Below, in pieces: positions 55,886 through 64,000 of a DNA stretch of 64,000 bases (its first letter is position 1; every line of letters starts with the position of its first letter). Source of the DNA: Ramlibacter henchirensis. Its GTDB lineage: Bacteria; Pseudomonadota; Gammaproteobacteria; Burkholderiales; Burkholderiaceae_C. The stretch lies in assembly GCF_004682015.1 (NCBI RefSeq), contig NZ_SMLM01000001.1, positions 992,001 to 1,056,000 of the forward strand. The letters run 5' to 3'. A model generated the notes under the pieces. The model was not told the DNA's origin. It saw nothing but the letters and a program-made list of their open reading frames with translations, and made no database searches. A program made the translations under genes and the position numbers.

Positions 55886-56566
55886 GTGTCCATCCCCACC
55901 CATCCCGAGCGAGAGGTGCGCATTCCTACGGGTGAAGACCACCTGCTGGGCGACCTCGTGCGTCCGGCGGGCAGCAACGCGCTGGTGCTGTTCGCGCACG
56001 GCAGCGGCAGCGGCCGCCACAGCGCCCGCAACCGCCGCGTGGCCGCCCGCCTGCACGACAGCGGCCTGGGCACGCTGCTGTTCGACCTGCTCACGGCGAC
56101 CGAGCAGGAGACCGACCTGCACACGCGCCAGCACCGGTTCGACATCGCGCTGCTCACGCGCCGCCTGCAGGAAGCAACCGATTGGGCGCTGCACGAGCTG
56201 CAGGCGCCGCCCCCCGTGATCGGCTACTTCGGCGCCAGCACCGGGAGCGCCGCTGCGCTCGTCGCGGCGGCGCGCCTGGGCGACCGCATCGGCGCGGTCG
56301 TGTCGCGCGGCGGACGGCCCGACCTCGCCGGCCCGGCGGCGCTGGAGGCGGTGACCGCGCCGACGCTGCTGATCGTGGGCGAGGCGGACCACGAGGTGCT
56401 CGCATTGAACCAGGCGTCGATGGACCGGATGCGTTGTCACCGCAGCCTCGCGCTGGTGCCGCATGCCACCCACCTGTTCGAGGAACCGGGCACGCTGGAC
56501 GTCGCGGCCGACCATGCCGCCGCCTGGTTCAGCCGGCACCTGGCGTGGGCGGAGCAGCACGTATGA
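55886..56566 (+). CDS. Dienelactone hydrolase-like alpha/beta hydrolase
   Basis: The 226-residue protein starts at GTG 55886 with an ideal GAGGAGG site. It has HGSGSGRHSARN near the front, a nucleophile elbow GASTGSA with Ser, ADHEV with Asp and a late HATHLF with His, completing a catalytic triad. Its stop overlaps the phosphoribosyltransferase start (ATGA). In mycobacteria (Rv0571c) these two domains are fused, suggesting they act together. The substrate is unknown. Confidence 0.85.
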   Translation: MSIPTHPEREVRIPTGEDHLLGDLVRPAGSNALVLFAHGSGSGRHSARNRRVAARLHDSGLGTLLFDLLTATEQETDLHTRQHRFDIALLTRRLQEATDWALHELQAPPPVIGYFGASTGSAAALVAAARLGDRIGAVVSRGGRPDLAGPAALEAVTAPTLLIVGEADHEVLALNQASMDRMRCHRSLALVPHATHLFEEPGTLDVAADHAAAWFSRHLAWAEQHV

Positions 56567-57243
56567 ACGGGCCGCGCCTGCCGTATGCGGACCGGCTCGA
56601 AGCCGGCCGCGTCCTGGCCGGTCACCTGGCCGACTACCGCGGCTCGCCCGGCCTGCTGGTGCTGGGCCTGCCGCGCGGCGGTGTGCCCGTCGCGCACGAG
56701 GTGGCGCGCGCACTGTCCGCGCCGCTGGACGTGTTCATCGTGCGCAAGCTTGGCTACCCCGGCCATCCCGAATTCGCGATGGGCGCCATCGCCTCCGGCG
56801 GCGTGCGCGTCATGAAGGTGCTGCCGGGACTGGAGCCTTCGCAGCACGCCATCGAGCAGATCGCCGCCGGCGAGCAGGAGGAGCTGAAGCGGCGCGAAGT
56901 GCTGTACCGCGGCGGGCGGCCGCCGCTCGTGGTTCGCGGCCGCACCGTGATCGTGGTGGACGATGGCCTGGCGACCGGCGCGACGATGGAAGCGGCGGTG
57001 CAGGCCTTGCGCCGGCAGGCGCCGCTCCATGTCTGCGTCGCAGTGCCCGTCGGCGCGCCCGACAGCTGCCAGGCGCTGGCCGGACTGGCCGATCGCGTGG
57101 CGTGCCCGGCGCAGCCCGAGTCCTTCCGGGCGGTGAGCCTCTGGTATCGCGATTTCCCGCAGACCGACGACGACGAGGTGCGCCGGCTGCTGGCGGAACA
57201 CGAGCAGCACGAATCTTTGGCGGCCCACGCCCCGGAACACTGA
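56563..57243 (+). CDS. Phosphoribosyltransferase family protein
   Basis: The 226-residue protein has the PRPP-binding loop VIVVDDGLATGATMEAAV and the earlier LGLPRGGVPVAHEVA and FIVRKLGYPGHPEFAMGAI. These match the group of orphan phosphoribosyltransferases often fused to dienelactone hydrolases. The base or acceptor is unknown. It is co-translated with the hydrolase upstream. Confidence 0.9.
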   Translation: MNGPRLPYADRLEAGRVLAGHLADYRGSPGLLVLGLPRGGVPVAHEVARALSAPLDVFIVRKLGYPGHPEFAMGAIASGGVRVMKVLPGLEPSQHAIEQIAAGEQEELKRREVLYRGGRPPLVVRGRTVIVVDDGLATGATMEAAVQALRRQAPLHVCVAVPVGAPDSCQALAGLADRVACPAQPESFRAVSLWYRDFPQTDDDEVRRLLAEHEQHESLAAHAPEH

Positions 57244-57254
57244 GGTCCCTCGCC

Positions 57255-57605
57255 ATGGAGCAGCAGACGTCCGCGCAATCCGGCCAGGCCCGGCTCGACC
57301 AGGCCTATGACGAACTCGAACAGCACGCACCGGACAAGGTGGCGCGCGCGATCCGCTGGCTACGCGATCCCAAGGGGAAGTGGGTGCGCCTGCCGCTGGG
57401 CCTGTTGATCATCGTGGTCAACCTGTTCGGCCCCGTGGTGCCGGTGCTGGGCATCGAATTCGTGCCGCTGGGCCTGCTGCTGATCGCGCAGGACGTGCCG
57501 CCGCTGCGCAAGCCGGTGGCGGATGCGACCTTGTGGCTCGAACACAAGTGGCTCGATTGGCGCCGCAAGCGCAACGAGCGCAAGGAGCGCAGGCAGCAGC
57601 GTTGA
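57255..57605 (+). CDS. Small membrane protein with exopolysaccharide-type (tripartite ExoD-like) helix
   Basis: The 116-residue protein has one or two hydrophobic segments (LPLGLLIIVVNLFGPVVPVLGIEFVPLGLLLIAQ) between a charged N-terminus and a very basic C-terminus (WRRKRNERKERRQQR). No family was recognised with certainty. It starts 11 bases after the phosphoribosyltransferase stop, so it may belong to that unit as an anchor. Confidence 0.7.
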   Translation: MEQQTSAQSGQARLDQAYDELEQHAPDKVARAIRWLRDPKGKWVRLPLGLLIIVVNLFGPVVPVLGIEFVPLGLLLIAQDVPPLRKPVADATLWLEHKWLDWRRKRNERKERRQQR

Positions 57606-57611
57606 CCCGGC

Positions 57612-58388
57612 TCAGCGACGCTTCGGTGCGCCGCCCAGGTGCGTGCCGCCGTCCAGCATCAGCAGTTCGCCTGTGACGGTCCGTGCGCCGGCCACCAGCC
57701 AGACGATGGCCTCGGCCACGTCCTCGGGCGTGCTCGCCCGGCCGAGCGGCACGGCGCCCTCGTAGGCCTTCAGCGCCTTGTCGGCGCCTTCCTGCCCGAT
57801 GCCGCGGGCGAACCAGCGCGAGGTGATGTAGCCGGGGCAGACGGCATTGACGCGGATCTCCGGCGCGAGCGTGCGCGCCAGGTGCAGCGTCATGGAATTG
57901 ACCGCGCCCTTGGATGCGATGTACGGGATCGACGAGCCGATGCCCAGCGCGCCGGCGACCGAGGAGACGTTCACGATCGAGCCGCCCGCGGCCTTCAGGT
58001 GCGGCACCGCGGCGCGCACCATCTGGAAGCTGCCGATGGTGTTGACGCCGATGATGCGGTGGAACACCTCGGCGTCGAGCGCGTCCCACTTCGCGTCTTC
58101 GCCGAACACCGAGATGCCCGCGTTGTTCACCAGCGCATCGATGCGGCCCCAGCGCCCGTGGGTCTGCGCGACCAGCCGGCGGCAATCCGCGTCGTGCGCC
58201 ACGTCGGCCTGCAGGAGCAGCACGTCGGCGCCCGCGGCGCGGCATTCCGCCGCCGTCGCCTGCGCTTCCTGTTCGCTGCGCGAGTAGTTCACCACCACGT
58301 TCCAGCCGCGTTGCGCGAGTTGCAGCGCGGTGGCCGCGCCGACGCCGGTGGCCGAGCCGGTGATGAGGGCGACCTGCCTGTCGTTCAT
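57612..58388 (-). CDS. SDR family oxidoreductase
   Basis: The 258-residue protein has TGSATGVG (cofactor), NNAGIS, the Ser/Tyr/Lys triad with YIASKGAV, and a normal C-terminus (LMLDGGTHLG). It is FabG-like. It lies downstream of enoyl-CoA hydratase on the same strand (19-base gap), suggesting a shared acyl-CoA pathway. Confidence 0.92.
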   Translation of the reverse strand: MNDRQVALITGSATGVGAATALQLAQRGWNVVVNYSRSEQEAQATAAECRAAGADVLLLQADVAHDADCRRLVAQTHGRWGRIDALVNNAGISVFGEDAKWDALDAEVFHRIIGVNTIGSFQMVRAAVPHLKAAGGSIVNVSSVAGALGIGSSIPYIASKGAVNSMTLHLARTLAPEIRVNAVCPGYITSRWFARGIGQEGADKALKAYEGAVPLGRASTPEDVAEAIVWLVAGARTVTGELLMLDGGTHLGGAPKRR

Positions 58389-58407
58389 GTCGTCTCCTGT
58401 TGCGCGG

Positions 58408-59217
58408 TCAACGTCCCTGGAAGCGGGCCGGCCGCTTCTCGATGAAGGAACGCACGCCTTCGGCCGCGTCCTCGCTGCTGGACAGGCGCTGCTGCGTGGC
58501 GATGAACTCCTGCACCGCCGCGTGCGGCCCTTGCTCGACGGCCTTGATGGCGTTGAGCCGCGTCGCGACCACGGCGAGCGGCGCCTGGCGGGCGATCGCC
58601 TCCGCGATGCGCAGCGCTTCGTCCAGCTCCTGCCCCGCGGGCACCACCTTCTGGACGAAGTTCAGGCGCAGCGCCTCGGCGCTGTCGAATTCGTCGGCGG
58701 TGAGCAGGTGCAGCATCGCGTTGCCCAGGCCCGCGCGCTGCGACATGCGCAGCGTCGCGCCGCCCGTGGCCATGATCCCGCGCTGCACTTCCAGCTGCGA
58801 GAAGCGGCAATCGTCGGCCGCGACGACGATGTCGGCGGCCAGCATCAGCTCGATGCCGAGTGTGAAGGTGATCCCCTTGACCGCGGCCACCAGCGGCTTG
58901 GTGCGGCGCCGGTAGCCGGGCGTGCCCAGGTCGGTGGGTTCGACGACGCCGTAGGGGAAGGCCTTCTCGCCCTTGCGCATCAACTCGGCGATGGAGGGCA
59001 GGTCCAGGCCCGCGGTGAAGTGCGCGCCGAACGCATGCAGCACGCCCACGCGCAGCTGCGGGTCGTCGTCGAGCAAGGTGTACGCGTCGGCCAGCTGCCG
59101 GAACATCGGCGGGGTGAAGCCGTTGCGCTTGGCGGGCCGGTTGATGCCGATCAGCAACAGTTCGCCGCGGCGTTCGGTGACGATGCAGCCTTCGGCGGGC
59201 GGGGTGGGTGCGTCCAT
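58408..59217 (-). CDS. Enoyl-CoA hydratase/isomerase family protein
   Basis: The 269-residue crotonase-fold protein has GINRPAKRNGF, the oxyanion segment FGAHFTAGLDL, KGITFTLGIELMLAADIVVAADD and FSQLEVQRGI. The second catalytic Glu is present in the QLEV region. The C-terminus ends FIEKRPARFQGR, as in hydratases. The start at ATG 59217 matches the family. Confidence 0.9.
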   Translation of the reverse strand: MDAPTPPAEGCIVTERRGELLLIGINRPAKRNGFTPPMFRQLADAYTLLDDDPQLRVGVLHAFGAHFTAGLDLPSIAELMRKGEKAFPYGVVEPTDLGTPGYRRRTKPLVAAVKGITFTLGIELMLAADIVVAADDCRFSQLEVQRGIMATGGATLRMSQRAGLGNAMLHLLTADEFDSAEALRLNFVQKVVPAGQELDEALRIAEAIARQAPLAVVATRLNAIKAVEQGPHAAVQEFIATQQRLSSSEDAAEGVRSFIEKRPARFQGR

Positions 59218-59259
59218 GGTGCGGCAAGAGGGTGGCGGGGCACCGCAGAATAGCGCCCC

Positions 59260-59511
59260 ATGGAACAAGCCAAGCCCCGTCCCGACCTGCCCGACCGCCT
59301 TTCCATCGACCCCCGCAGCCCGCACCACGTCGCGGCCGTGTTCGAGCACGACGTCGGCATCCGCTTCAACGGCAAGGAACGCGAAGACGTCGAGGAGTAC
59401 TGCATCAGCGAGGGCTGGATCCGGGTGCCCGCGGGCAAGACGGTCGACCGCCGCGGGCAGCCGTTGATGATCAAGCTCAAGGGGAAGGTCGAGGCGTTCT
59501 ACAAGGAGTGA
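59260..59511 (+). CDS. DUF3297 protein
   Basis: The 83-residue protein matches DUF3297: LPDRLSIDPRSPHHVAAVFEHDVGIRFNGKER, then VEEYCISEGWIRV and GQPLMIKLKGKVE. Its role is unknown; it is widespread in proteobacteria. It is divergent from the enoyl-CoA hydratase gene, with 42 bases between starts. Confidence 0.9.
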   Translation: MEQAKPRPDLPDRLSIDPRSPHHVAAVFEHDVGIRFNGKEREDVEEYCISEGWIRVPAGKTVDRRGQPLMIKLKGKVEAFYKE

Positions 59512-59564
59512 CGAAAGCACCAGCCCAGCCATAATGGCCTCAGCCCATCCTTGGCGGAGGCTCC

Positions 59565-61190
59565 ATGGCGCTGTTCGAACTCCTGCTGGTGCTGCTCCTG
59601 AGCGCGGTCGCCCTCGGCTGGGTGGCGCGCCACTTCAAGTTCCCGTACCCCATCGCGCTCGTCGCCGGCGGGGCGCTGCTGGGGCTGGTGCCGAACCTCC
59701 CGCAGCATTCGTTCGATCCGCAGCTGATCCTGGTCGCGGTGCTGCCGCCCATCCTGTACCAGGCGGCGCTGCTCACTTCCTGGACCGACTTCAAGGCCAA
59801 CCTGCGGCCGATCGGCCTGCTGGCCATCGGCCTCGTCGCCGTGACGACGCTCGCGGTGGGCGCGGCCCTCAAGCTGATGGTGCCCAGCGTGCCCTGGGCC
59901 GCGGCCTTCGTGCTGGGCGCGATCGTGTCGCCGCCGGATGCGGTGGCGGCCACCGCCATCCTCTCGCGCCTGAACATGCCCCGGCGCATCGTCACCATCC
60001 TGGAAGGCGAGAGCCTGGTCAACGACGCGTCGGGACTGGTGCTCTACAAGTTCGCCGTCGCCGCGGTGCTCACGGGCGCCTTCTCGCTCGTCGACGCGAC
60101 GGTGCAGTTCGCGCTGGTGTCGGTGGGCGGCATCGCTGTCGGCGTGGTGCTGGCCTTCATCTACATCGCCGTGCACAAGCGCCTGGGCGATCCGTTCATC
60201 GAGGTGCTCACGGTCCTGACAATCCCCTACGCGGCTTACCTGGTTGCGGAGGCGATGAACCTGTCGGGCGTGCTCGCCGTCGTGGTCGCGGGCCTGGTCC
60301 GCGGCCGCTATGCGCCCGAGATCGTCTCGGCCGAGATGCGCATCATGGCCCGCTCGGTGTGGAACCTGCTGGTGTTCCTGCTCAACAGCCTGGTGTTCAT
60401 CCTGATCGGGCTGCAGATGTCGGACGTGCTAGCCGCCAACCTGGGGCGGTATCCGCCGGCGCAGCTCGCGGCGATCAGCGCGGTGGTCACCGCGGTCGCC
60501 ATCGGCGTGCGCTTCGCCTGGGTGTTCGCGGTCGGCTACCTGCCGGAAAGATTGACCGGAGGCCTGCGCGAGCAGCAGCCGCGGCCGAACGACAAGGAGC
60601 TGGTGATCATCGGCTGGTGCGGCATGCGCGGCATCGTGTCGCTGGCCGCGGCGCTCGCCTTGCCGCTCGTGCTGCCCGACTTCTCGCCGTTCCCGCACCG
60701 CGACCTGATCGTGTTCCTCACCTTCGTGGTGATCGTGGCCACGCTGGTCGGGCAGGGCCTGACGCTGACGCCGCTGATCCGGTTGTTGAAGGTGGGCTCC
60801 AAGTGGAGCCTGCACGACGAGCAGCGGCGCGTGCGCGCGGCCATGAGCACCGCGGCCCTGGCCGCGATCGACCGCGAGCTCGCGGCCGAAGGCGTGCCGT
60901 CGCAGTGGGCGCAAGGCTTGAAAGCCGAGATTACTGAGCGCATCGAGCTGGCCGCGTCCGAGCGCCAGGACCTCACGCCGCGCATGGAGCTGGTCAGCCG
61001 CCTGCGCCACGCCGCCATCGCCGCGGAGCGCGGCGAGCTGATCCGCCTGTGGCGCGACAACCAGATCGGCGACGAGGTGATGCACCACCTCATGGAGATG
61101 CTGGACTACGAGCAGGCGCGGCTGCCGGCGCTGCGGCCGGCCGCGCAGGCGGGCGAGGGCGAGTTCGTCGCAAGTGCGGCCGCCGACTGA
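59565..61190 (+). CDS. CPA1 family Na+/H+ antiporter
   Basis: The 541-residue protein has about twelve helices, followed by a cytoplasmic tail of about 120 residues. The transport core includes ILVAVLPPILYQAALLTSW, GAIVSPPDAVAATAIL and LEGESLVNDASGLVLYKFA with the acidic ND pair. It exchanges monovalent cations for protons. A GCGGAGG site precedes the ATG. Confidence 0.92.
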   Translation: MALFELLLVLLLSAVALGWVARHFKFPYPIALVAGGALLGLVPNLPQHSFDPQLILVAVLPPILYQAALLTSWTDFKANLRPIGLLAIGLVAVTTLAVGAALKLMVPSVPWAAAFVLGAIVSPPDAVAATAILSRLNMPRRIVTILEGESLVNDASGLVLYKFAVAAVLTGAFSLVDATVQFALVSVGGIAVGVVLAFIYIAVHKRLGDPFIEVLTVLTIPYAAYLVAEAMNLSGVLAVVVAGLVRGRYAPEIVSAEMRIMARSVWNLLVFLLNSLVFILIGLQMSDVLAANLGRYPPAQLAAISAVVTAVAIGVRFAWVFAVGYLPERLTGGLREQQPRPNDKELVIIGWCGMRGIVSLAAALALPLVLPDFSPFPHRDLIVFLTFVVIVATLVGQGLTLTPLIRLLKVGSKWSLHDEQRRVRAAMSTAALAAIDRELAAEGVPSQWAQGLKAEITERIELAASERQDLTPRMELVSRLRHAAIAAERGELIRLWRDNQIGDEVMHHLMEMLDYEQARLPALRPAAQAGEGEFVASAAAD

Positions 61191-61205
61191 TCGGCGGCGC
61201 GGCCT

Positions 61206-61628
61206 TCACCTCACCAGCAGCACCGGGATGTCGGCGTCGGCCAGCACGCGCGCGGCCACGCTGCCCATGACCGCGCGGCCGATCGCGCCGTAGCCGTGCG
61301 TGCCCATCACGATCATGTGGGCCTTGACGCGGGTGGCGGTGGCGACGATCTGGGCGGAGACTTCGCCGCTCTTCCACTCGCAACGGGCGTTCATGCCCTT
61401 GCGCTCCAGGAACTTGCGGATCGGCTCCAGCACCTTGGCGGACTCCTCCTCGTAGTAGCCGGCGACCGCTTCGGCGCCGACCATGGAGCGCACCCGCGGC
61501 GGCATCTGCGGCTGCACGTTCAGCACCACCACCTCGCCATCGGGCCCGGGGAGGGACTCGTGGGTCGCGAGGAAGGCCAGCGCCTTCTTGGTGTACTTGC
61601 TGCCGTCGGCGGCGAAGAGGATGCGCAT
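61206..61628 (-). CDS. Universal stress protein A family protein
   Basis: The 140-residue protein starts MRILFAADGSKYTKKAL and ends with the ATP-binding pattern GTHGYGAIGRAVMGSVAARVL (G-x2-G-x9-G-S). It probably binds ATP and works as a dimer in stress survival. It converges with the antiporter gene. Confidence 0.93.
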   Translation of the reverse strand: MRILFAADGSKYTKKALAFLATHESLPGPDGEVVVLNVQPQMPPRVRSMVGAEAVAGYYEEESAKVLEPIRKFLERKGMNARCEWKSGEVSAQIVATATRVKAHMIVMGTHGYGAIGRAVMGSVAARVLADADIPVLLVR

Positions 61629-61729
61629 CGTCGAGCTCCTTGCTTGGTGTTGTGGTTCAGGAAGGTGTGGGCGAGCGTAGCACCGCGTGCGCGGCCCGAG
61701 CGCGCCGCTCGCTTGCGCCAGGTCAACGA

Positions 61730-62071
61730 TCAGCGCGATCCCGGCCCGTACGCCGGCCGGGCGCGAACCTTGTGTACGACGCCGGCCGGGTCGAACAGCA
61801 CCACCAGCTCCGGCACGGTACGGTCGTCGCGGGCGCGGGCGCGCCAGACGTGCACTTCGAACCCGGTGCCGAAGCGCACCGCCTCGCCCGGCCCGAGCCG
61901 ATCCAGCACTTCCTGACGCGTCGTGCGGCCCGGCGCGAGCCACTGCGCCGCCTGTTCCACCGAGAGGGCGGGATCGCGGAAGCGCGGCTGCTGTTCTCCA
62001 GTGGCCAGAGGAAGCGGCCCGGCGCAGCCGGCCAGCAGGCCGCAGCAGAGCAGCACGCTAGCGGCGCGCAT
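61730..62071 (-). CDS. Small lipoprotein, SmpA/OmlA-like
   Basis: The 113-residue protein has a lipobox LLAGC after a short hydrophobic segment (MRAASVLLCCGLLAGC). It then has APGRTTRQEVLDRLGPGEAVRFGTGFEVHVWR, the LGxPxx-type repeat of SmpA/BamE folds. It overlaps the end of the upstream exported gene by 14 bases. It is probably in the outer membrane; function is inferred by fold only. Confidence 0.75.
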   Translation of the reverse strand: MRAASVLLCCGLLAGCAGPLPLATGEQQPRFRDPALSVEQAAQWLAPGRTTRQEVLDRLGPGEAVRFGTGFEVHVWRARARDDRTVPELVVLFDPAGVVHKVRARPAYGPGSR

Positions 62072-62888
62072 CGCCGTCCTCCATGTAGTCGAACACGACC
62101 AGCGTGTCGTCAGGCCAGCTGCGGTCGCCCAGCGGCAGGAAGTAGGTGCGGTCCAGCAGCACCTCGCAGTCGCAGAACTGCAGCTCTTGCGCGAGCGTCG
62201 GCGTGTCGATCGCCGCGGCGTAAAGGCGGCTCGCCGGGACCATCTCGCGGCGCGCGCCGGACACCAGCGTGACGCCGAAGACCGGCCGCTCGGCGAAGAA
62301 CAGATAACGGTTCTCCGGGTTGTCGCAGTACGCCGGCGAGCTGGAGATCTCGCTGAAGATGCGCGTGATGAACGAGGGGCTGTTGGAGTACAGGCCCGCC
62401 TCCATGCCCACCTGGCACTCCAGGCGCAGGTCGCCCAGCCGGCGCGTGTCCGGCGGCAGGCCGGGCGTGCGCACCTCGGCGCGCCAGGTCATGGTCAGCG
62501 CCTTGCGGTCGGGCGTCACCATCGCGTTCTCGTCCCACGCCTTCTGGTCGCGCGCGAGCACGAAGGTGCGGTCGGGCGCGACGGGGATCGGCGTTTCGAT
62601 CGTCTTGCCCAGTACGAGCAGCTCCAGCTTGTCGAGGCTCACGCCCGGCTTGCGGGGCAGCAGCTTGAAGCGCAGCTGGCCTTGCGGCGACTTCGCGCGG
62701 TTGCGCTCGAACAGGTCGATGCCGCGCACCATCCGCCGGTACGACTTCTCGACCGGGTCGGGGTTGCCCTTGGAGCTGATCGTCACGCCCGGCAGCGTGG
62801 CGGGCGGCGGCTGCGCGGGCGCCTGGGCCAGGGCCGGGGCCGCGGCAAGCCAGGCCGGCAGAAGAAATCGGTGAAGCAACCGGACCAT
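62058..62888 (-). CDS. Exported conserved hypothetical protein
   Basis: The 276-residue protein has a signal peptide (LLPAWLAAAPALAQ) and no domain I can name. It has FCDCEVLLDRTYFLPLGDRSWPDD near the end and a CQVGMEAG segment; three or four Cys may form disulfides. ATG at 62888 begins the signal peptide and is preferred over a longer start. It forms an operon with the lipoprotein gene. Confidence 0.7.
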   Translation of the reverse strand: MVRLLHRFLLPAWLAAAPALAQAPAQPPPATLPGVTISSKGNPDPVEKSYRRMVRGIDLFERNRAKSPQGQLRFKLLPRKPGVSLDKLELLVLGKTIETPIPVAPDRTFVLARDQKAWDENAMVTPDRKALTMTWRAEVRTPGLPPDTRRLGDLRLECQVGMEAGLYSNSPSFITRIFSEISSSPAYCDNPENRYLFFAERPVFGVTLVSGARREMVPASRLYAAAIDTPTLAQELQFCDCEVLLDRTYFLPLGDRSWPDDTLVVFDYMEDGDARR

Positions 62889-62946
62889 GGCGGCAACGTA
62901 GCCCCGCACCTGCGGCGGGCGCGTGCGTGCGATTCGCAATCGGCTG

Positions 62947-63645
62947 TCAGGCGGCGCTGCTCGGCCGTGCCGCCTGGTCCATCCAGCCGCAGAGCGCGCC
63001 GACCAGTTCCTCGAGCACGTCGGACGCCGTTCGGCCCGAACTGACGAGCACGTCGAAGCCGTGGTCGGCGCCCTCGACCACGTGGAGAGTGGCGAGCGAC
63101 CCGAGCCCTTCGGTGACCTGGCGGATCAGCTGCAGGTCGGCCAGCGTGTCGCGCGTCCCTTGCAGGAAGAGCATCGGCACGCGGACTTCGGCCAGGTGCC
63201 CGGCGCGCGAGGTGGACGGTTTCCCGGCCGGGTGCAGCGGAAAGCCGAAGAACGCCAGGCCGCGGACGCCCGGCAGTGGCTCCAGCGCCTGCGCCTGCGA
63301 CGTCATGCGGCCCCCGAAAGACTTGCCGCCGGCGAACAGCGGCACGCCGGACAGTCGCGTCGCTGCTTCACGCACCGCGGCACGCACGCAGGCATGGGCC
63401 ACCGCGGGCGGGTCGGTCCGGCGAGCACCCTGTTCCATGTACGGAAACTGGTAGCGCAACACCGCGACGCCGCGGGCGCACAAGGCTTGCGCGACGGCCG
63501 CGAGAAAACGATGGCGCATGCCCGCGCCGGCGCCGTGGGCCATGATCAATGCGGCGCGAGGTGTGTCCGGCGCATCGAGCAGCGCCGACACCGTCCCGCC
63601 GTCCGGCAACTTCACCTCCAACGCTTGCGAAGGTTCGGGGCTCAT
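62947..63645 (-). CDS. KANL3/Tex30-type alpha/beta hydrolase
   Basis: The 232-residue protein has AALIMAHGAGAGMRHRFL, a nucleophile elbow GGKSFGGRM with Ser, LFLQGTRDTLAD with Asp and GADHGFDV with His. This set defines the KANL3/Tex30 alpha/beta hydrolase group. The substrate is unknown. It is cytoplasmic, as no signal peptide is seen. Confidence 0.88.
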   Translation of the reverse strand: MSPEPSQALEVKLPDGGTVSALLDAPDTPRAALIMAHGAGAGMRHRFLAAVAQALCARGVAVLRYQFPYMEQGARRTDPPAVAHACVRAAVREAATRLSGVPLFAGGKSFGGRMTSQAQALEPLPGVRGLAFFGFPLHPAGKPSTSRAGHLAEVRVPMLFLQGTRDTLADLQLIRQVTEGLGSLATLHVVEGADHGFDVLVSSGRTASDVLEELVGALCGWMDQAARPSSAA

Positions 63646-63723
63646 GGCTCGGACGATACGCGCCCGCAGCGGCGATGGACGGTCAGCTCGCGCGAGCAGA
63701 TGCGCTGAGCCCGGACCGGCCGC

Positions 63724-64000
63724 CTAGCCCCTCGGACGCTGCAGCTCCGGCCAGGCGAGCGACGGCAGGTGATGCCAGTCCTGCTCGCGCAGCGCCGCGA
63801 GGCAGTCGTAGAGGCGCGTGAGTGCGCCGTGCCGATGCGCCCAGTCGATCTGCGCGCGCAGCGTGAGCTGCTTGCGCAATTCGGGCGTCTGCTTCCAGGC
63901 GTGGGCCGGGACCGGCTCGGGCGCGCGCAGGACGCGCCCGTGCTCGCGCAACTCCGGCAGCAGCAGGTAGACGCAGCGCCAAGGGCCGGGCAGGGGACAC
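63724..64000 (-). CDS. Partial hypothetical protein at the right edge
   Basis: Reading the complement from the window edge gives an open frame (CPLPGPWRCVYLLLPELREH...) that ends at 63724. At least 91 residues are present and the start lies outside. The segment is rich in His, Trp and Leu (HHLPSLAWPELQRPRG). No domain was recognised. Confidence 0.6.
   Translation of the reverse strand, partial: CPLPGPWRCVYLLLPELREHGRVLRAPEPVPAHAWKQTPELRKQLTLRAQIDWAHRHGALTRLYDCLAALREQDWHHLPSLAWPELQRPRG

Overview
This 64-kb window is very GC-rich, densely packed chromosomal DNA. Its gene content points to a Gram-negative betaproteobacterium, most likely Burkholderiales/Comamonadaceae (Ramlibacter- or Variovorax-like). 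Supporting evidence is the LPS core genes (waaC, waaA), a TolC outer-membrane protein, a TonB receptor, a TRAP transporter, an Entner-Doudoroff edd-eda pair and a CueR copper regulon. The genus is an inference from gene content; no rRNA or tRNA gene was recognised. About 70 genes are supported. Most of the remaining open frames on the opposite strand are GC-driven shadows.

Layout. 1-8.4 kb: a polysaccharide flippase cut by the window edge, a small secreted protein, a frameshifted DMT transporter, an alkylation-repair pair (Ada/AlkA fusion plus O6-alkylguanine methyltransferase), and an LPS run of phosphoglucomutase/phosphomannomutase, waaC and waaA. 8.5-16.3 kb: accessory genes, namely a frameshifted NHL-repeat lipoprotein, a secreted GH12-like hydrolase with two chitin/cellulose-binding modules, a class II aldolase, a membrane-anchored trehalose-6-phosphate synthase, and YciI, CYTH and GFA proteins. 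16.3-19.4 kb: a tolC-rhodanese-pcm-tetR operon with a clear TetR-type operator. 19.5-26 kb: a YdcF protein, msrA, and a probable zinc/metal cluster (ABC ATPase and permease, small periplasmic protein, DUF3299, His-rich protein, ZnuD-like receptor). 26-29.2 kb: a soluble hybrid histidine kinase, a Gdx/SugE exporter, and a Doc toxin with an AbrB-like antitoxin.

29.2-35 kb is a copper-resistance locus: cueR, copA, copZ, a Tat-exported multicopper oxidase, a DUF411-CusF fusion and a Spy/CpxP-like periplasmic protein. Two CueR-type operators can be read by eye, one in front of copA and one in front of copZ. 35-47 kb: pdxH, a MobA-like nucleotidyltransferase, a double-cupin protein divergent from an SDR-TRAP operon, a STAS-like protein, a methyltransferase, a string of small DUF proteins, chaC, and edd-eda. 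47-50.8 kb: a second hybrid histidine kinase (frameshifted) and a DMT transporter.

50.9-55.7 kb holds a tight five-gene cassette: glucose-1-phosphate cytidylyltransferase, RfbC-like epimerase, SAF-domain oxidoreductase, NAD-dependent epimerase and GT14-like glycosyltransferase. It looks like a CDP-sugar/surface-glycan route, but it lacks the expected 4,6-dehydratase. I rank it the best candidate here for an undescribed pathway. 55.9-64 kb: a dienelactone-hydrolase/phosphoribosyltransferase pair with a small membrane protein, an SDR plus enoyl-CoA hydratase, DUF3297, a CPA1 antiporter, a universal stress protein, exported hypotheticals, an alpha/beta hydrolase, and a partial gene at the right edge.

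Three unrelated genes (DMT transporter, NHL lipoprotein, second kinase) each need a single added base to restore one reading frame. Single-base deletions in the assembly are a serious alternative to true pseudogenes.
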